From NCBI GenBank assembly GCA_023429995.1, contig JAEZCE010000025.1, forward strand, positions 10,526 to 74,525: 64,000 nt of DNA, read 5' to 3'. Positions 61,095 to 64,000 of the stretch are shown one piece after another; the first letter of the stretch is position 1; every line of letters starts with the position of its first letter. The notes under the pieces are model-generated. The model did not search any database and was not told where the DNA came from. It was given only the letters and a program-made list of their open reading frames with translations. The stretch comes from Bacillota bacterium. GTDB taxonomy: Bacteria > Bacillota > UBA4882 > UBA8346. The position numbers were made by a program, and so were the translations under genes.

Positions 61095-61653
61095 TCAAGG
61101 AGATTATTGTGATGTCTTTGGAACGTTGTCGGAACTCATTATTGCTAGGCATAATGAGGAGAAACATAAAATAACTTTTATTTTCGATGATACGGATGAG
61201 TGGTTTGTATCATATAAAGATCTTTATTACACTGCCTTAAGCCGGTTGTATCATTTACAGTCAAAAGGCTTTCAACCCGGCGATTAGGTAATTTTTCAGA
61301 TTGAAGACAATCAAAATTTTGTATATTCGTTTTGGGCTTGTATCTTAGGGGGCATGATTCCAGTGCCCATTTCTACTGGAACGAATGATGAGAATAAACT
61401 AAATCTTTTCGATATTTGGAAAGTATTAAAAAACCCACGCATTATATTTTTTGAAATTTATCCGGACTGAATCAGAAAGAGATTTACATTTAGAAAATGT
61501 CAGACTGATTTATAACGGAGCGGAACCCAGTTCGTTGGACTTGTACAACAAATTCTTGAATAAAATGGATAATAATGGTATACACCGTAATGTGATGTAT
61601 CCGGTGTACGGGTTAGGAGAAGGAACGACTGCAGTTACTTTCCCATGCCCAAT
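61095..61653 (+). pseudogene. Broken fatty acyl-AMP ligase gene of the lipopeptide cluster
   Basis: The N-terminal part is GTLSELIIARHNEEKHKITF, FVSYKDLYYTALSRLY, then an in-frame TAG near 61286 within QPGD-VIFQIEDNQNF. It continues as SFWACILGGMIPVPISTG, the typical fatty acyl-AMP ligase start. After KNPRII about 150 residues are missing, and another frame (from 61451) gives LENVRLIYNGAEPSSLDLY and YPVYGLGEGTTAVTFP. There the transposase sequence begins. The ligase would have activated the fatty acid for the peptide. It cannot work in this state. Confidence 0.82.
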
Positions 61654-62787
61654 ATCAAAAGGGCGGGACGGTCTATCTCTGACTTATGATGTACTTATCA
61701 AAGCAATCAAAACAATACCGGACAGTCAATTATCGGAAGAACTAAAAGCCGTTTTCACACCGAATTTCAAGAAGGAAACCCTTTATAAAACCAAACCTTC
61801 CCAGTCAGATAGCAAAATGGACCAATTGTTGAAACTGTGCCTGGTGGAGCACATCTTGAAAGCCAGCGCCGCCGGTAAGGGTCGAACGGAAGCCTTGCGC
61901 ATCATCCAACGATTTATCAAAGAACAGATCTATTCCGACGAACACGCCAAACGGATAAAAGCCAAGAGTAACAAGGAAATATCAGCCAATTCGCTTCAGT
62001 CGGCTTACGAAGAAGACTGTACTTTTCGAAACAAGAACGGTAAGAGCCAAAGCGGGTATGTACTCAACCTGGCCGAAACTTGCGCTAAAGAGAATCCGAT
62101 CTAACAGATCACTGATTATGCGGTGGCTTCGAATATCACTGCCGATGTTACTTTAGGGGAAGAGCGTACTCCTAAAATCAAGAAAAATACGGATTGGAAC
62201 TCCATGACGATAGATAGCGGCTATTTTTCAGAAAAAGTAATCGCGACCGGAGCAGATAATCATATCGATCTGCATTTTACCGATATGACCGGCCGGGAAC
62301 CTAAATCTAAACTGCCGGTGACCGCATTCGAGTTTGATGCCAAAACTTTAATTATTAACCAATGCCCCCATCAGATGCTCCACTCTATGCTATTGTTAAA
62401 GACGGTCAAACAATAGCTCATTTTCCGCTTGATGCTTGCCGCAACTGCCTGTTGGTTGGCCAATGTCATGTTAAGGAGCGGAAAAAAGACTTCGTGGTAC
62501 GGATTGACAAAAAAGCGATAATGGCAGCCGAACAACGCCAGAAAATTCAGCGCGAACACTATGAAAATATCAGTACCCGGGCTGCTATTGAAGGAACAAA
62601 TTCCGCTTTAAAACGAGCCCATGGTTTGGGAAAACTGCGGGTACGCGGCCGGGCCAAATGTACTAGAGTGGTTAGATGTAAGGTAATTGCTCATAATTTC
62701 AAGATGTTTGCCCGTTATATGATTAAGCAGGCCAAGAGTCAATTAAAGCCCGGTATTCAAGGAGCACTTATGCCCAACATGGGTTAA
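61654..62787 (+). pseudogene. Broken DDE transposase (IS1182-like) interrupting the ligase gene
   Basis: The sequence runs as GLSLTYDVLIKAIKTIPDSQ, SLQSAYEEDCTFRNKNGKSQ, then a stop at 62102-62104; it goes on in the same frame with NITADVTLGEERTPKIKKN, then shifts near 62370 to LDACRNCLLVGQCHVKERKK and AAIEGTNSALKRAHGLGKLR. This is the end of a DDE_Tnp_1 transposase with its Cys cluster. The N-terminal third is absent. The inverted repeats are not visible. The left junction lies inside the acyl-AMP ligase gene. Confidence 0.78.
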
Positions 62788-62892
62788 TAAACGGGATTTA
62801 GAACTAAAAGGCATGGAATAAGTCTGAAATGTATGTAAAATTGTAGTTTTTATCTGGTTTATTAATGTAATTTCTTAAATTTTGTAAATGAT

Positions 62893-63455
62893 TTGCTGAT
62901 GAGTCATTTTTCAATCGAGTTTCTGCACTGGAATCATATATATAATGATTTAAAATGGCCAGTTATATCTAATGTAACTGCATTGACTTATCCGAATAAA
63001 GAAAATCATAGAAATGGGACCACAAGCCGTTTTGAAGAATTTGATGCTCAAGAATGCGCCAAATATAAAATCATTTTCTTACGATATAGAAACGGACAAA
63101 AAAACCATTAAAAAGGAATTTTTCGAGCAAACTAAAGTCGATGTTTGTAACGGATGGGAAATAGCGTTGATTACCAAGTGTATGGTAATTGCATTTTGTA
63201 CTAAGAACTACAATTGGAATGAGTATGAGTATCAAAAGGGTGTTTCCGATCCTTATCAAAAAATACGTATAATGAAGGAAGATTTAGAGAGAGAAGGTAA
63301 ACAAACTTCTATTGAACAAAATTAAGAAAGCTCTAGAAATGTTAAAATTAATTTTTAATACAAAGAAGATTCCTCAAGAGGAACAGATTGAATGTTTTGA
63401 TGAAATACAGAATACCTCAGGCAAAGATCCAGTAATAATTAATATAAGGGCATAG
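62893..63455 (+). pseudogene. Remnant of a malonyl-CoA:ACP acyltransferase (FabD-like) gene
   Basis: One frame has YNDLKWPVISNVTALTYPNK, which is the acyltransferase C-terminal half. After a deletion and shift near 63010 the next frame gives GPQAVLKNLMLKNAPNIKSF, a usual continuation, then a tail to 63325. A further shifted frame reads KALEMLKLIFNTKKIPQEEQ and ends at about 63455. The catalytic N-terminal part with the GHSxG site is absent. In a lipopeptide cluster such an enzyme would load malonyl units on an ACP. Confidence 0.65.
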
Positions 63456-63631
63456 TCTAAGAAATCCCATATTTATTCTGTAGTTTATCGAGGTATTAAG
63501 ATTGGAAGACGATACAGATAAAATAGGGTTTTTCAAATTATAGATTTTGATGAAAGATATAAGCAGAGAAATTAATGTTGAGAGATATAACCAGTACGTA
63601 ATTACAATACTTTGACTGGAGGTATATTTAA

Positions 63632-64000
63632 TTGGGATCTGTAGAAAATGTCATATTAAAAGATATTAATCAACCGGTAAGCGAGTTAATTTTAGAAATG
63701 CGCCGGAAAAATATCAGCCTGTGGATTGAAGGTGAGTCATTACACTATCAGGCGTCTAAGGGATTAATTACTCCAGAAATATTAAAATGTTTAAGTGCCC
63801 GGAAGGAAGAACTTATTAAATATTTGCAATATAAAAATATTGAGAAGATACTTCTTGATCCTATTCAGCAAATAGCACCAAAGGAACATTATCCATTATC
63901 TGCGACACAAAAGAGTATTTATCTTATCAACCAGTTGGAAAGCGCCAGTACCAATTATAACATACCCGGGGCACTTCTTATTGAAGGAAGTATTGACGCA
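63632..64000 (+). CDS. Non-ribosomal peptide synthetase, N-terminal part (3' end outside window)
   Basis: TTG at 63632 lies 9 bases after GGAGG, and the frame stays open for 123 codons to the window end. Residues about 12-70 match a TubC-type N-terminal docking domain (ELILEMRRKNISLWIEGESL, then GLITPEILKCLSARKEELI), which binds the tail of a partner enzyme. Then HYPLSATQKSIYLINQLE and NYNIPGALLIEGSI begin a condensation domain. This is the likely peptide-making enzyme of the cluster. The docking domain implies a partner protein, perhaps lost or encoded further on. Confidence 0.82.
   Translation, partial: MGSVENVILKDINQPVSELILEMRRKNISLWIEGESLHYQASKGLITPEILKCLSARKEELIKYLQYKNIEKILLDPIQQIAPKEHYPLSATQKSIYLINQLESASTNYNIPGALLIEGSIDA

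Noticed and set aside
1..64000. tRNA, rRNA genes or CRISPR arrays
   Set aside because: No cloverleaf with conserved arms, no rRNA segments and no regularly spaced direct repeats were noticed.

Overview
The window reads as chromosomal DNA of a spore-forming Bacillota with moderate G+C content. A Spo0E-like phosphatase, two SpoIID/LytB proteins, SpoVB, YabP and YabQ point to sporulation. Several traits also suggest an outer membrane: a signal-peptide protein ending in an aromatic residue like a porin, a TolB-like propeller protein, and a sugar-binding protein exported without a lipobox. Together these suggest a spore-forming diderm lineage such as Limnochordia/Hydrogenispora-type bacteria. The taxonomic placement is inference.

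Layout. 0-5 kb: the end of an Fpg-type glycosylase gene, a radical SAM enzyme, a secreted EEP-family protein, an XRE regulator facing an operator-covered promoter, Spo0E-like, DUF2461, a flavin-binding-type protein and a MarR repressor with a perfect palindromic operator. 5-12.6 kb: a ZTP riboswitch with terminator controls a stand-alone AICAR transformylase; then come a hydrolase, a PHP phosphoesterase, an acetyltransferase, argC, Uma2, a Crp-type regulator and a lipoprotein. 12.6-20 kb: an unassigned structured RNA with its own promoter and terminator, creatininase-like, GNAT, a class Ic aspartate aminotransferase, a methyltransferase behind a leader-peptide/terminator attenuator, a secreted phosphoesterase and a decayed trpS. 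20-29.4 kb: a Phd-Uma2 fusion, NUDIX, an aminoglycoside adenylyltransferase, a deletion-fused kinase/regulator, HAD, DUF3795, GNAT, a sugar kinase, CorA behind a long leader, and UppP.

29.4-41.2 kb: a TPR plus SpoIID pair, remnants of a pectate-lyase-like gene and a membrane gene, amt-glnK, a transposase-like protein lacking the catalytic Glu, and a sporulation operon (spoVB, mazG, spoIID-like, yabP, transglycosylase, yabQ) that rearranges the classical yabMNOPQ block. 41.2-54 kb is a sugar-use region: cellobiose phosphorylase with a LacI regulator, a porin-like protein, a propeller protein, an orphan histidine kinase and an Lpl-type ABC importer. A recurring palindrome close to TGACAYCGRTGACA marks the control regions of this block and is the best candidate for the LacI operator.

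54-64 kb is mobile and decayed. A group IIC intron with a broken reverse transcriptase sits directly after the T-run of the importer terminator. A broken IS1380 transposase follows, then a lipopeptide biosynthesis cluster: intact cyclic-peptide exporter and Ntn hydrolase, broken acyl-AMP ligase (interrupted by a broken transposase), broken malonyltransferase, and the start of an NRPS gene with a TubC-type docking domain that runs off the window. No tRNA, rRNA or CRISPR array was seen.
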